A stretch of DNA of 64,000 nucleotides, taken from Evernia prunastri. Lineage: Eukaryota; Ascomycota; Lecanoromycetes; Lecanorales; Parmeliaceae. The DNA lies in assembly GCA_003184365.1 (NCBI GenBank), contig NKYR01000056.1:62001-126000 (forward strand), read 5' to 3'. The notes below the pieces were generated by a model that was not told the DNA's origin, searched no databases, and was given only the letters and a program-made list of their open reading frames with translations. The translations under genes were made by a program, and so were the position numbers. Shown one piece after another: positions 24,430 to 35,482 of this stretch (position 1 is the first letter of the stretch; every line of letters starts with the position of its first letter).

Positions 24430-25711
24430 TCAAATGCAGTACGGAACAGGTCGCAAAGGATGACTCACCCAAACGTCTTTGCCCACCCCTTCGATCCAGT
24501 TCCCCAATTGATTGACACTGCTATCCCACTCTCTCAACCGTACCCTCATCCCATCCATTTGCCCGGCATCTAATACCTTTGGCTGCACCCAGTTTATTCG
24601 GGCAATCTCTGCAACTTGGTCGATGTTACCCCTCAAAAGCCCTAAACTTAAGGCCTTCATGATCAATATCTCGATCTCTGCCGGCGCCACGTTCGTCTCT
24701 CTCGAAATCGTATGGAATGTCATTGCCCGATCGTGCGGGGGGCGGCGGAACACCGCTTCAGTAAGTGCGGACAGGGATATCTTTTGGTACAAGAACTCTT
24801 TGTGTTGGTCAAGCTGCGGTGCTTTGGACAAATTCGCTTGAAGAACATTGTAAGCAGCCAGATCGCCGCGGTTAAAGGCATATAGAAGGTCTCTGAGCCA
24901 GGCGTGGGGAGTCGACGCAAGAGTCTCAAGAACAGGATGTAGTAGAAGTTCGCCGAAATTATAAATGGCATCGGAGACTAAAGCAGCAATGCTAAGGTCA
25001 TAAGCGCGAGATTGGGCCTCTGTCCGAGTGAGTGCAGAGAGATCGATGCAAGCGAGGTAAAGAAGGGCGTTCTTGTAATAGGCGCCAAAATCTTCGCTGG
25101 CCTGTCATGGTCAGCAAGTGGATTTTCCCCCGGGATGAGATACGAGGCTTACTTGGTAGTAGCTGGCATTGATACGGTAAAAAGTCGCATGGACCTCGGT
25201 CTCAACCGAGTCAAACGTATCAAGTATTGATCCTGCCTTATCGAGATCTTTGCGTGCATCGCCCAGGTCGTGTAATCGTAGCTTCACCTCCGCCGCAGCT
25301 ACCAAGGCGTAGACGTAGGCATCTTGAGACGGGGGTTTGTTAACCTTCTTCGTGAGGTCCGTGAGGAAGCTGAGACGCTCTTTATCATCTTTGTCATCAT
25401 CAGTTGTCTTGTGCCAATGTCCCACGGCAACAACAATACAAACCTAGACATTGCGAAGCTGCCAGAAGTCCCAAAGACACAAATTTAAGCTGATTCACCT
25501 TTTCAGCGAAACTGAGAATAAATTTGCGAAACAGAGGCAGTCTTTGCGAGGCGCTGGCGGGGGTGTTGAAATAATCGAGAAGTACGTCGGTGAGTTGATG
25601 CCATAGCTTTCGGTCCCAGTAATCCTCGATCGTCAGGAAGCTCTGCTGTAGGTCTTCTGGTGCAGCCTCTCTCTGTTCGGAGAGGAAGGTGGAGATGACC
25701 TCCGGATCCAT
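24430..25711 (-). CDS. RPN9: 26S proteasome lid subunit RPN9
   Basis: ATG 25711 gives MDPEVISTFLSEQREAAPED, then the helical repeat region (DRKLWHQLTDVLLDYFNTP, DAYVYALVAAAEVKLRLHDL, TFDSVETEVHATFYRINASYY). The C-terminal PCI domain (FLYQKISLSALTEAVFRR, VAPAEIEILIMKALSLGLLRG, INWVQPKVL) ends near WIEGVGKDVW. The listed end (24430) assumes read-through after VW. GTGAGT directly after the Trp codon could instead be a donor to a tiny last exon (CAG TGA, stop at 24405-24407) giving ...DVWQ; both are possible. The gene is head-to-head with complex I nuo-40 (244 bp). Confidence 0.93.
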
Positions 25712-25955
25712 GGCTGAAAACCGTTCGACTTGTTATTTGGGCCTCGATCCAGCTGCAGGTTTTAAAGTTGTTGACTGGAATGGGTTTGACTGATACTTTT
25801 ATATGTAAATTATTAGTGGTGCTTGAAAGTTGAAAGGGATCAAGCTCGCGCGGCTGTAAGAAGCGCACTTTTAGTGCGAAGTTACTTGTCCTTTCCCTTC
25901 GGCGCAACAATTCACAAACCATCTGTGCTCTATTCACTTAGCAGAAGATGATCTG
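25712..25955. promoter_or_regulatory. bidirectional promoter between RPN9 and nuo-40
   Basis: The divergent start codons are only 244 bp apart. Both promoters and leaders must fit in this interval. Confidence 0.55.
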
Positions 25956-27557
25956 ATGGTCCAGCACACAATCATGCAGGGATGCTGGGCCCGAAGGGGT
26001 TCCAATGCATTTCGTGCTGTAATGGATTTGCGGAGGCCACTGAGTTCCGCTCTTGTCTTTAAGAGAACATTGCAAGATGTGTCCATCACCAGGACGGGAA
26101 AGCCAATCATCAGGATACAGGGCGGCAGGTAAGCTCGAGCACTGTCACGTAGACTTGACACGTTCTGGAACTTATTTATGGTTCCTTCTAGATCCTCACT
26201 TGGAGGTATGGCACCGCAATGGCCGCAGTGGGACTACGTTAACCAGTATCAGGACATACCGCTACAGTGTTTGGAGCTACAGGTTTCTTGGGGCGCTACA
26301 TTGTTCACCGGCTAGGTATGAACGCTGGAGAGGTAACTCTCACGACACCGGCTAACGGAGGAAAGCCTCACGAGGATGCACCGTTGTCGTCCCGTTTCGC
26401 GAAGAGATGGCAAAGCGTCATCTGAAGGTCACGGGCGATCTGGGCAGAGTTGTGTTCATGGTGAATATGCCAGTGATGTTCTCTCCCCGTAGCAGCTAAT
26501 TATTCTTTGCAGGAATATGACCTTCGAAACACGGCGTCCCTCGAAGAAAGTGTTCGACATTCGGATGTTGTTTACAACCTTGTGGGACGGGATTATCCTA
26601 CCAAGTATGCCGAGTTCTGGTAGTTAGATCGGCGCGTACTCATGGCGGTTAGAAACTTCGATCTCGAAGACGTCCACGTCGAAGGCGCAGAACGTATAGC
26701 CGAAGCCGTCGCCAAATACGATGTTGACCGCTTCATTCATGTGTCATCGTACAATGCGAATAAGAGCTCTCCATCAGAATTCTTCCGTACAAAGGTATTT
26801 TTGCAGTGAGTCGAAAGCAAGAAGACGTCGCTGAGAAGTTGAAAGGCTCGTGGAGAAGAAGTAGTACGCAATATTTTCCCCGAGACAACGATTGTCCGAC
26901 CGGCTCCTATCTTTGGCTTCGAGGATCGCTTGTTGCACAAACTTGCGGGAGTAACGAATCTGTTCACGTCAAACCACATGCAGGAAAGGTTCTGGCCTGT
27001 ACACGTCAGCTTTTTGTCTCGTCTCCTTAGAGTCTGCAGCAATGTTGACCATTTTTAGGCCATCGATGTAGGCACTGCTCTATCACTCATGTTAGAGGAT
27101 GACGATACAGCATCCGAAACCTTTGAGCTCTATGGCCCCACCAACTACTCCATGGCCGAAATAGCAGAAATGGTCGATAAGGAAATCTACAAACAACGTC
27201 GGCATTTAAACCTTCCTAAACCTCTGCTGAAGACAGCGGCGAAATATCTTAACAGGGTTCTGTGGTGGAAGACCACATCTGCGGATGAGGTTGAAAGGGA
27301 GTATCTTTATCAAGAGATCGACCCGAAGGCTAAGACCTTCAAGGACTTGGGCATGGAGCCGGCGGAATTGAAGAATTACACCTTTCATTATCTGGTAAGT
27401 TTCCCGGAGGCGTTATAGATTTGGAGAGGGATAGTCTGACGAAAACGTGACCATTCAGCAAGGGTATAGGAGCTCGGCTTACTACGATCTACCGCCAGCT
27501 ACAGAGCGGGAAAAGAGAGAAGAGAAAAAATATCTGCATGTTCTCGACGATCAGTAA
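25956..27557 (+). CDS. nuo-40: mitochondrial complex I 39/40 kDa subunit (NDUFA9/NUO-40)
   Basis: This accessory subunit of NADH:ubiquinone oxidoreductase has an atypical SDR fold. The N-terminus is basic and Ser-rich, as for a mitochondrial presequence. ATG 25956 and ATG 25974 are both in frame, and either could be used. Exons give SITRTGKPIIRIQGG, SGHTATVFGATGFLGRYIVHRLA (NAD(P)H-binding glycine loop), SRGCTVVVPFREEMAKRHL, VTGDLGRVVFM|EYDLRNTASLEESVRHSD, NFDLEDVHVEGAERIAEAV, DRFIHVSSYNAN, RGEEVVRNIFPETTIVRPAP, and a long last part (MLEDDDTASETFELYG...) that ends at 27557 after HVLDDQ. At least seven short introns are needed. One of 45 nt removes the stop near 26244, which makes the single frames look broken although the gene is intact. 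Confidence 0.9.
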
Positions 27558-27995
27558 GCTGCTGCCACATGTAGTTGGCCTATTGCTTTATTATGTATAT
27601 ACACAAGCCATAGATGTCACAGAAGGCGCCCAAACCCCGAAAGCGGAGACCGAGAAGAAGATTTTTCTACTGTGCGAAGAATAAGGCCTTGAGCATAGCG
27701 GGAACTTTTCATCGCTGCTCGCGTGAGTCTGACTTTCCCCTCTACCAATTGAGTCTTCACATAGATATTCGCGGGTCTAGGGTTCAGACAGGGTCAGGAC
27801 GGATGCTTGACCAATTCTCACTGTAGTGACCACATACCTTACCTGTATGATGAGGTACTTTGTGCATATCTTCATCGATATATACTGGATAGGTTCTTGG
27901 AAACCTTTGCAAGGCTGCGAAGGCCAGCGAGAAATCCGTGGATCCTGAAAGGAGACTAGAGGGGAATCAGTGGAAATCAAGTCTTTTACCTCACA
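27558..27995. other. intergenic, no gene seen
   Basis: Downstream of nuo-40. Short frames only, none conserved. Confidence 0.5.
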
Positions 27996-27997
27996 TA

Positions 27998-28231
27998 CTC
28001 AAGCCGGTTTTTAATATCCGGACACTAAATAGACCTGAATATGTTCAACTCAGGATATCTCCCCACCAACAACAGCTACAATAAAACTTTCAGCTGGAAT
28101 AATATAGTTTATAGCCAGTGCTATAAATCTCATAGCGAATACTTTTTCGAAAATTGAAAGATACTGGAGTCATTAGAGTATACATGAAGTCGAAAATCTT
28201 CGGCTGTCCGGATATTAAAAACCGGCTTGAG
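27998..28231. mobile_element. MITE, Tc1/mariner-like (non-autonomous)
   Basis: A 27-bp sequence starting CTCAAGCCGGTTTTTAATAT at 27998-28024 is repeated as an exact reverse complement at 28205-28231. Both ends are flanked by TA (27996-27997 and 28232-28233), as expected for the target-site duplication of Tc1/mariner elements. The 234-bp element is AT-rich and has no coding capacity. It would be mobilised by a transposase from elsewhere. The perfect match between the two ends suggests recent insertion or constraint. Confidence 0.8.
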
Positions 28232-28233
28232 TA

Positions 28234-28846
28234 CATGGCATAGTTATTATTGCGGCTCATCTGATGAATCCATGAGAGCAATCAATTCTAGATATTTTCA
28301 CAGCGAGAATCAATGATATGGGGAAGCTTCGTATGAAAAAAAGACATGTGGAAAAAACATAAAAAACTTAGGATTCGGCTTACTTTACTTAAGGTAAGGT
28401 ACTTAGGGTATCAACATTACCTTATCTCCGGCGCTTGTCCCATCTCTGCGCTTGTCCCATAGCAACCCGCGAAATAAATGTAAACACCTGCCACCTTTTT
28501 GAAGTCCCGCCACGCTGCTTGCAAAGCCTTGCATATCCTAATCGCTGCGTATCTTGGCCAATTTGAGCTGGATACCAAGACGCTCTTCCTTTCATTTCAA
28601 CACCATCTTACCATACGTCCTGTCATTATCCAGAAATCCTTTTGGACAAATGATACAACACCTATCTCTACCATATTCTCTCTCCTCCACATTCCTCAAT
28701 TGACCTACCCCACACATTCCACCGATACTATTAGCTGCGGACTGAGCGAACATAAAGGCATTGTCCTTTTCGAAGGACAGGTGCGTGGAGGGACATCTGG
28801 GAGGACGATTGAGTGAGGCCGGCGGTGAAGCCGAAGGACGGTCGAA
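28234..28846. other. intergenic, FIG1 promoter side
   Basis: AT-rich, with the AAGGTAAGGTACTTAGG motif near 28391-28408 and a short direct repeat (GCGCTTGTCCCAT) at about 28430-28458. No gene seen. Confidence 0.5.
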
Positions 28847-29825
28847 ATGGCAAACATGAGATTTGTCATGAGTTTTCGGCGTACGTCTTGCCTTCTGAGA
28901 CATATCTTCAAGAAGGTTGCAGCTAATACCTCACTGCAGGGGTCTTGCCATTCCTGGGCTATCACCATGTCCTCATGATCCTCATTGCCATAGCCATCAT
29001 CCTCCTCTGTGCGTCTCCTTCAGCATCTGCTCCAGAGCTGCTCTTCACTGACTTCCATCTAGCACTTCTTTTAGCAGGCTGCTCCTCCTCCTCACCTTTG
29101 ATTCCCAGCATATTCCTAATATCTCTCTACTACAAGTCCTACCCGCCGAGCTTCGATCCCTCGCAAGTCGATCCTGGGGTCACAACGGCGATCGCCAACA
29201 TTGTCGGACAAGCCCAACTCGAAGTCCGTGTTGGCTACTTCGGTATATGCATCAATCCCGACGGTGGATCTTTCCTGTGCAGTAACAATGCATCGAGTCT
29301 GGCGACGCAGGTGTCCGTGGATCAGGATCCGCTGAATCTGATTTGGGTGGCAAATACTTTCAAGGACAGCATCGTCTTCCCGTATTTGATGTGAGTCTCC
29401 TCCTCTGGCTGCCCTTTCCGCAAAGACTTTGCTGACGCTTTTTTTCCAGAATCGTCGCCATTGTCCTTGCGTTCGTCTGCTTCCTCCTCCTCGCTACGTT
29501 CCCCGGCTGGCACGAAGAGCACGATGACAACGGTTCCGACCGAGAAGTCAAGCCATTTCCATCACGCCCAGTCTCTCAAGTCGCCCTCGCGCTCATTTTC
29601 GTCGCCTCCGTCTTTGTACTCGTCTCGGTCCTCTGGCAGCACACGGCGTCCGTGGGAGCGAGTACAATCGCCCAGGATTTAGGCAATGGTAGCGTCAAAA
29701 GCGGAGTCGGGACCGCCGCTATGATTCTGGGATGGTTTGGTTTTGCGTTATTGATCATTGTCACGATTGGATTGCTGGTCATGATCTTGAGTATCAGGAT
29801 TTTGGATCAGTTGACAGATGAGTGA
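28847..29825 (+). CDS. FIG1: FIG1-family Ca2+ regulator and membrane fusion protein
   Basis: ATG 28847 gives MANMRFVMSFRRVLPFLGYH after removal of a short intron, then the first membrane helix (VLMILIAIAIILLSLLL) that crosses a second intron into AGCSSSSPLIPSIFLISLYY. The extracellular loop holds VGYFGICINPDGGSFLCSNN, the family's Cys-containing signature. Three more helices follow (IVAIVLAFVCFLLLATF, VALALIFVASVFVLVSVL, MILGWFGFALLIIVTIG), ending at 29825. Four membrane segments with a large first loop is the claudin-like layout of Fig1. In yeast Fig1 is pheromone-induced and works in low-affinity Ca2+ uptake and cell fusion during mating; filamentous-fungal homologs are linked to mating and hyphal development. 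Role here is inferred. Confidence 0.88.
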
Positions 29826-30307
29826 TCGGTTGAGAGATTCAAAACTGTGATTAGGAAGGTGGATTCTGACCCACAAGACTGAAGAAGAGGAGCAACCTGT
29901 TTTGACAAGTTTAAGCAAGCTTTGTTCGTTCTGAAGATGGTGAGAAGAAAAGACCGTCGACTTACATATACCCTTCCTCAGCTTTATGCCGACTGTACAG
30001 TGCATCTAAATCAGCATCATGGTCGATCAAAATTGCATTTTCAGGGGTTTGGAGCGGGCAAATACCAACATCAAACAATGATGTATTCTTTCAAGTCACT
30101 AGTTCCCATGTCCTGACAACGAGTCATGGATCTAGAGACAAAGAGGTATCAATATACATAATGCAACAAACGGAACATATACAAATCCTTATGCATTATC
30201 AGCAAGCATTGTGACAAATACGAGTTATGGGGTCAGGCTGGTCTGACCAAAACAGCCTACCTATTGCCTGTCAAGGCTCCCATTTTAGCGAGAAGATAAC
30301 GCACCGT
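29826..30307. other. convergent intergenic region, no gene seen
   Basis: 3' sides of FIG1 (+) and the HAD-type gene (-) face each other here. No conserved frame. Confidence 0.55.
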
Positions 30308-32224
30308 TTACTTGCCATAAGGCAAGCCTCCGCCGCCCAGGGCAGGAAACGCAGCATTGTAATGGTCCCCGCCCGGAACATAATCATCGTAATTTGGCTC
30401 CCCCCTCTGTGCATTGTAGCGACCACCGCCGGAGCCCACGTCGTCAAGCGACTTATAGTTCCCTCTCTGCCCGCCTCCCCTACCTCTATTATTACCTCCT
30501 CCGCCTCGAGCAAGACCGCCTCCTCGCCCACTTCTATTGTTGTTATTGCCTCCGCCTCGTCCGCCAACCCCGCCGCGACCCCGATTCGAATTGCCGCCTC
30601 TTTGTCCGTTTCCGCCATTAGGTCTTCGATTCTCGTCATTACTGTGGCCATTCTTGTGGGTTTGCTGAGATCCAGACGGCGGACTATGCCGTCTCTTAAG
30701 GTTCCTCCGGTCGAAAAGACTGTCATACTCACTTTCGCCTTCCGTCTCAGGCTCCACTCGGAGTTGCACTTTCTCCCCAACAGTGGTCTGAAATACGTAT
30801 TGCTTATCTGCACTGACGGGCTGCCAACTCTGGATTCGATTTGCGTCACCGGGCCGAGCGGCTTTGTGATGAGCCAGAAGCACGAAGGGGATATGATTCT
30901 CTGTGTGATACGCCGATATAGGTGGAACAGGAGAGACACGCGCAGCCCAAACCTTAGAGTCAAGAGAAGAAAACCCGGTGACTTGCCAAGTCTGCTTGTA
31001 GCCCATGCCCCCAACTTTATTGAGAAGAGCTGATTGGGCAGGCCCGAACGTGATGAGAATTTTATTTGCAAGGAATTTGACATCTGTCTCAGGCGTGTTG
31101 GGATGAAGCTTGACGAGGGTAAGAAGCTTGGTGGTGTCCATCGGTGCTATCAGATAACCGGTATAGAAGACCGTGCGCTTAATCTCGAGATTCCGGCCGG
31201 CTTTGTTTTGAGAGTTGTGGTCGTTGATCAAACGCTGGACTTCCGATGTTTCGACAACTGGATCGAGTGTCTTCACTTGATCTGCAACTTGGATCACCTC
31301 AGCCGCTATCGGTTTCCGAGAAACCTGCATGGCTGGGGAAAGGAGATTGGCGTTGAAGCTCTCAAAGAAATCACGAAAACTTTTGGTGCTGTCGAAGTTT
31401 TAGTCATGGATACCAGGTCAGTTGGGAAACTGCGTACTGTTTTGGTCGATCCTCGTAGATCCGTATTTCGTCGGCATCCTTGTAGGTGTGTACCAGGTCT
31501 TCGAGGATCGTCTGTTTGTACATCATAGTCGAGCGGAATCGCTCATTGTTCGGACCGGCCTGTGGCTTTAAGCATATGATGTCGAAGGAAAGGTTTTTGC
31601 TGGCAACGATACGTTTGATCAGGTCAGCGAAGTTGTGCTCGCCCCGCCCCGTCAAGAGAACGGTCAGCGCATCGTTCTGCTTGACACTGAGTTTCACGAG
31701 GTCAACCTTCGCTTCGTCAGCCTTGGCCTTCCCCGATCCGTTTTCAAACGTACAATTTGTTCGTTCCACCAACCCTCCCACGCCTTTGGCTCCTCTTCCT
31801 CAATTCCTTGACCGGTGGCCTCGAGAATGCGCTGGTCGTGCCACCAACCTCCATTGACAAAGCACTCTTGCGTCTGCAAGAAGCTTATCGTTTGACCGTT
31901 CCATAGCTTCTGGTTTGGCAACGGACTCATGAACACTGCGACGAGTAAGTACTACCCTCGAGGTGACTTGGCAGAGATGAGGAGCGCTTGCAGGTATTAT
32001 CAAAGTCGTAGACATGGAGAGCTTTGACTTGGTCGACAGCTATTTCTGGATTCAGTGAATGAGACAGGAGGGCAAGGAGGTAAGAGATGAAGCCTACGAG
32101 GCAGCTCTTGGCTGTGACATGACCATCTTTTCAGGCCGGTGAGAGTATGGGAAACGAGCTTGCGCTGGTTCGTCGATCCATTAGTAAATGAGGCCGTCAT
32201 TTTCTCAAGCCAAAGCTTTATCAT
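30308..32224 (-). CDS. HAD-superfamily 'Swiss Army Knife' RNA-repair-like protein with RGG tail
   Basis: Starts MIKLWLEKMTASFTNGS (ATG 32224; ATG 32200 is also in frame). Six exons give TLTGLKRWSCHSQELPPVDQ, VKALHVYDFDNT|LFMSPLPN, where DFDNT is the HAD nucleophile motif, then ECFVNGGWWHDQRILEATG, EPKAWEGWWNEQI|VDLVKL, ALTVLLTGRGEHNF (HAD motif II), FDIICLKPQAGPNNERF, ADEIRIYEDRPKH|FRDFFESFNANLLS. This matches the fungal HAD_SAK_1 family (PF10307, formerly DUF2410). A second conserved region follows (ANKILITFGPAQSALLNKVG), then about 110 residues of RGG/GN repeats ending at 30308. The acid-rich HAD motifs suggest a phosphatase or RNA end-processing enzyme; the exact substrate is unknown. One intron (31936-31991) has a GC donor. 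Confidence 0.85.
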
Positions 32225-32533
32225 TCAGCTACAAGCGTGAAGGGAGGTAGATAGTGGTATTGATTGTCTTTTTCCGAGGATATCAGGTTAATGATTAACC
32301 ATCAGCAGCACTTCCCCATCACCGTTACCATCATCGATGACAATCTACTTGAGCTTACGGAGAAAGGTGACGCTTGAGCTTATTGGTCTTTTCCGGTGTT
32401 CTCAGTCCATTCTCATAAAGTAATATTGGTTGGTGTACGATATGTACAGGTGGACTCAGAGTCCTATCCGCATTGAAAAAAACTCGGAATTTTTCCCGCA
32501 ATTTTACATCCACTCATAAAGTACCCAAGTCTA
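32225..32533. promoter_or_regulatory. divergent promoter between the HAD-type gene and the RING ligase
   Basis: 309 bp between opposite-strand start codons, AT-rich, with no other coding signal. Confidence 0.5.
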
Positions 32534-33693
32534 ATGTTATTTATGTCCCGCTTCCCACTCTTCCCCTCGTTCCAGCACTTGCGCATGGAGGAGGGAGAGA
32601 AAAACAACATTAGGCACAAGGTGCTACACGACCCCATTCATGACATTGAGGCGATCATAGCCACAGAAGGCCAAGAAACAAGTAGTCATATTGACCCTTG
32701 CGTTATCTGCCTCGAAACTGTATCCGAGAGAGCCGTTGCCACTCCATGTCGCCATCACAGCTTCGACTTTTTGTGCCTTGTCAGCTGGCTTCAAGAGCGA
32801 TCTGTCTGTCCTTTATGTTTGTGATCATCACTTGACTGAGCCCTCTTGTGAGAAGTGTCCTGGCTGATAGGAGCGTAGGCAACACTGAAGTGTGCTCCGT
32901 AGAATACGATTGGAAGTCGCCAGAGGACTTTAAAGTCTACACGATCAGATCAAACACGGGAAAAAACACACGAAGCAGACTTCCTTCGCGACCATCTCGA
33001 CTCAATAGCAGCCACGATCGGTGGCGGATCTCCAGCTCCAGACAGCGAGGGCCCCGCATTCAACCTCCAGTGAGCCCAGATGCTGCTCTACTGCGTCGCA
33101 AGGACATCTACAGTCTCCGGCTATACTCACTTCATGTTGGCTCGAATCGGCTGTCAAGATTTCGAGATCTGACACCCCAGCTGTTTATTCAAGATCAAGA
33201 GCTAGTCTCGCGAGCGAAGAAATGGATACGAAGAGAATTGCAAGTATTTCAATTTTTGGCCCCGGATGGCACTGGTGAAGAGGGTGGCGCCAGAAGAGCC
33301 AACAATGCGGAATTCTTGCTCGAGTATATTGTTGCGATCTTGAAGACTGTCGATATTAAAGGAAGCCAGGCAGAAGACATGCTGCTGGATTTCTTAGGGC
33401 GAGACAACACCCGTCTGTTTCTTCATGAGCTGAAAGCTTGGCTCCGAAGTCCATACACGACGTTAGAAGACTGGGATCGCCACGTGCAATACGATACTCT
33501 AACCACGAAGCACGAGTACGAAGCCCAAACATCTCGGCACAGTCAAAGCCGAAGGAGCACGCAACAACGGCAGTATACAATTAGCTCAGCTCATTCAGAG
33601 GCACCGGCTCGAACGCTTTCGGACCGACGCAGTGACCGTTCTGTCCCGTATCCCCACCATTCTCCAAGATACAGCAGGCAGTACCCCTGCTGA
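32534..33693 (+). CDS. RING-finger E3 ubiquitin ligase, Topors-like
   Basis: Two exons. The RING is CVICLETVSERAVATPCRHH then SFDFLCLVSWLQERSVCPLC; the last Cys codon is completed by the splice, since the intron begins at the T of TGT and its acceptor supplies GC. The second exon starts NTEVCSVEYDWKSPEDFKVY, then the Topors-type block RKDIYSLRLYSLHVGSNRLS and SRAKKWIRRELQVFQFL, then VAILKTVDIKGSQAEDMLLD FLG. The Arg/Ser/Gln-rich tail ends at 33693. ATG 32534 is used here; ATG 32585 (MEEGEKNN) is an alternative. Topors family members are nuclear ubiquitin, and in animals also SUMO, ligases. Target unknown. Confidence 0.82.
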
Positions 33694-33966
33694 AGCTGAT
33701 CAAGCTCAAGATCCCAATATAAACATCCAAGCAACGATCCGACCCCATCTTAAAGCTTTCCCGTCAACGACATAACGTTCCAGAACAATGGGGTCCCGAG
33801 CTTCTGAAGCTGCCAGAAGGCGGCGGAGCTTCTGGAAAGTGAAATGTCCCGGCGCAGCCAGGCCGACGACGCAAAGCGCGGACAGTACCATGTTTAATGA
33901 GTTTTGTTTGAGCGAAGATAAATCAAGCGATAGACCTATTGAGGCGCTTTGCATTATGAGTTACAT

Positions 33967-35482
33967 TTACCGTTTTCTCCCGAACCTACCGCCCTTCTTC
34001 CCCTTCGACTGCTTGTTTTTTATCTTGAGCGCTCGGAAATTGGCATGCGCTATGGTGCTGATTTTCTTTTTTGCCTTCTTCGAAAATCCTTCTTTCCCAC
34101 CCAAATCCTTGTCAAACGCTTCCTTCCTACTATTCCCAGCCTCCGTTGCTCCTTGACCACCTTCTATGTCTTCGTATTCGTTGCTGTCGCGACCATCTTC
34201 TTTCCAGTCCGTCCACCGTTCAGCATTCACGGTCTGTGTCTCAGCGACACCATCTGCCTCTTCTCCATTAGCTTGGCCAACTTTCCAAGCTGGTTCGGGC
34301 CTCCATTTTGCAGTATTTGGCTTCATTAGTACCCTTCTCGTCGTCCGCTTTTGCCCTTTTTTCTTCCATACCTTCAGTGGCTTGCCGTCCCTTCCTATCC
34401 CGTCGTCGGCATGTTCGACTCCATCTTCATCGCTCTCAAGGTCACCGTCGGGCCCAAGAGGCATTTCAGGCCTTTGGCTATCTGTGACAAGAGTCTTGGG
34501 CTGATGCAAGTGATTTCTGGGAACATTATCGCTTTCCATCTCTCTTAGCATATCCAACTCCTCGTCCAATGTTTCATCCTCCATCTCCCGCAATCCTCGC
34601 ACGAGTGCGCTCAAACCTCGGCCGGCAGCTTTGGGCAGTTTACGGATGGCTACTGGACTCCATGACACTCCCTCTACGTCTCCAAAGACGTTTTCCTTTC
34701 CAATATAGGCGTGCTGGCTGTCTCGCCTGAGAAAGACCGGTGTGTCATCAAAGCGGAGTTTCGATATTCCATTCCGCGAACCCGGGGTAGGGCAATCCGT
34801 TGTTCGGCGGGTACAAGGCGTAAAAAGACTGTTGGGAACTTCGCCCTCGGTGCCGGTCAGAGGAGATTGATGGTGCGTTTTCTCTGTGTCCTTTTGGTAT
34901 TTCGATTTCGGCCGCTTTGAGGGTGTAGCTAGCGTATTACCTCCTACCGAGCGAAATGCGTTTCGTCTGGAAGGTGTTTGCGAGTTCGAATCTGCGGAGA
35001 GTTGATCGAAGAGCCCAAGGATTTGGCCATCCTTTTGAGGCGTAGGTCCGATCGATGTGCGGTGGTTTCGAGGAGACAAGTGCGGAGGAGACGGTGAGTC
35101 ATGGGAGCGAATCGCTGAGGGGTGAGCGTGCTTCGGACGCTTGTACAGAGAGCGGGATGAGGGGACAGGGTAAGAGTCAGTAGCAAGGCGCTTTGTTTGT
35201 GGGGTAACGTCGTGAGGGGCAGGTTGTTTTGGAGGGCGCCTTCGCAGTCTGTCGTATTGCTTGTACTTTTGCGCTTGGTTGTTTCAGTAGATGACTGCGA
35301 AAGTAGCAATTTGAGAGCATCTGACCTATGTAGGGGTGCTGCTTGATGTCTTCGCGTCCGGCTTTGCGGCCCTGATTCGCCGCTGCGAAAGATTGCTCCC
35401 ACTCTTTCAGCTCGAGGCGCAATGTCTTTGCCACAGAACCAGTTTCTGTAGAATTCGTGGAATTCGCGACCTCCATATTCAT
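33967..35482 (-). CDS. SLD2: DNA replication regulator SLD2
   Basis: Sld2 is a CDK target that binds Dpb11 to start DNA replication. ATG 35482 (a second in-frame ATG lies at 35476) gives the conserved N-terminus LRLELKEWEQSFAAANQGRK and AGREDIKQHPYI. An intron (about 35279-35331) rejoins at AQKYKQYDRLRRRPP, which matches the family's IAxKYKxYxxLR motif. The rest is a long Ser/Thr-Pro-rich disordered region with several possible CDK sites (SPRNHRTSIGPTPQ, TPSRRN, TPSKRP, TPGSRN). It contains WSPVAIRKLPKAAGRGLSAL, and a basic tail (KGKKGGRFGRKR) ends at 33967. Product about 490 residues. The divergent partner is MOG1. Confidence 0.88.

Noticed and set aside
25956..27557. nuo-40 as a broken gene (single frames end early around 26244 and 26340)
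   Set aside because: Short GT-AG introns restore every conserved block in order, so the gene is intact.
30227..31033. 268-codon plus-strand frame and a 270-codon minus-strand frame
   Set aside because: Shadows of the HAD-type gene's Gly/Asn/Arg-rich exon in other frames; composition only.
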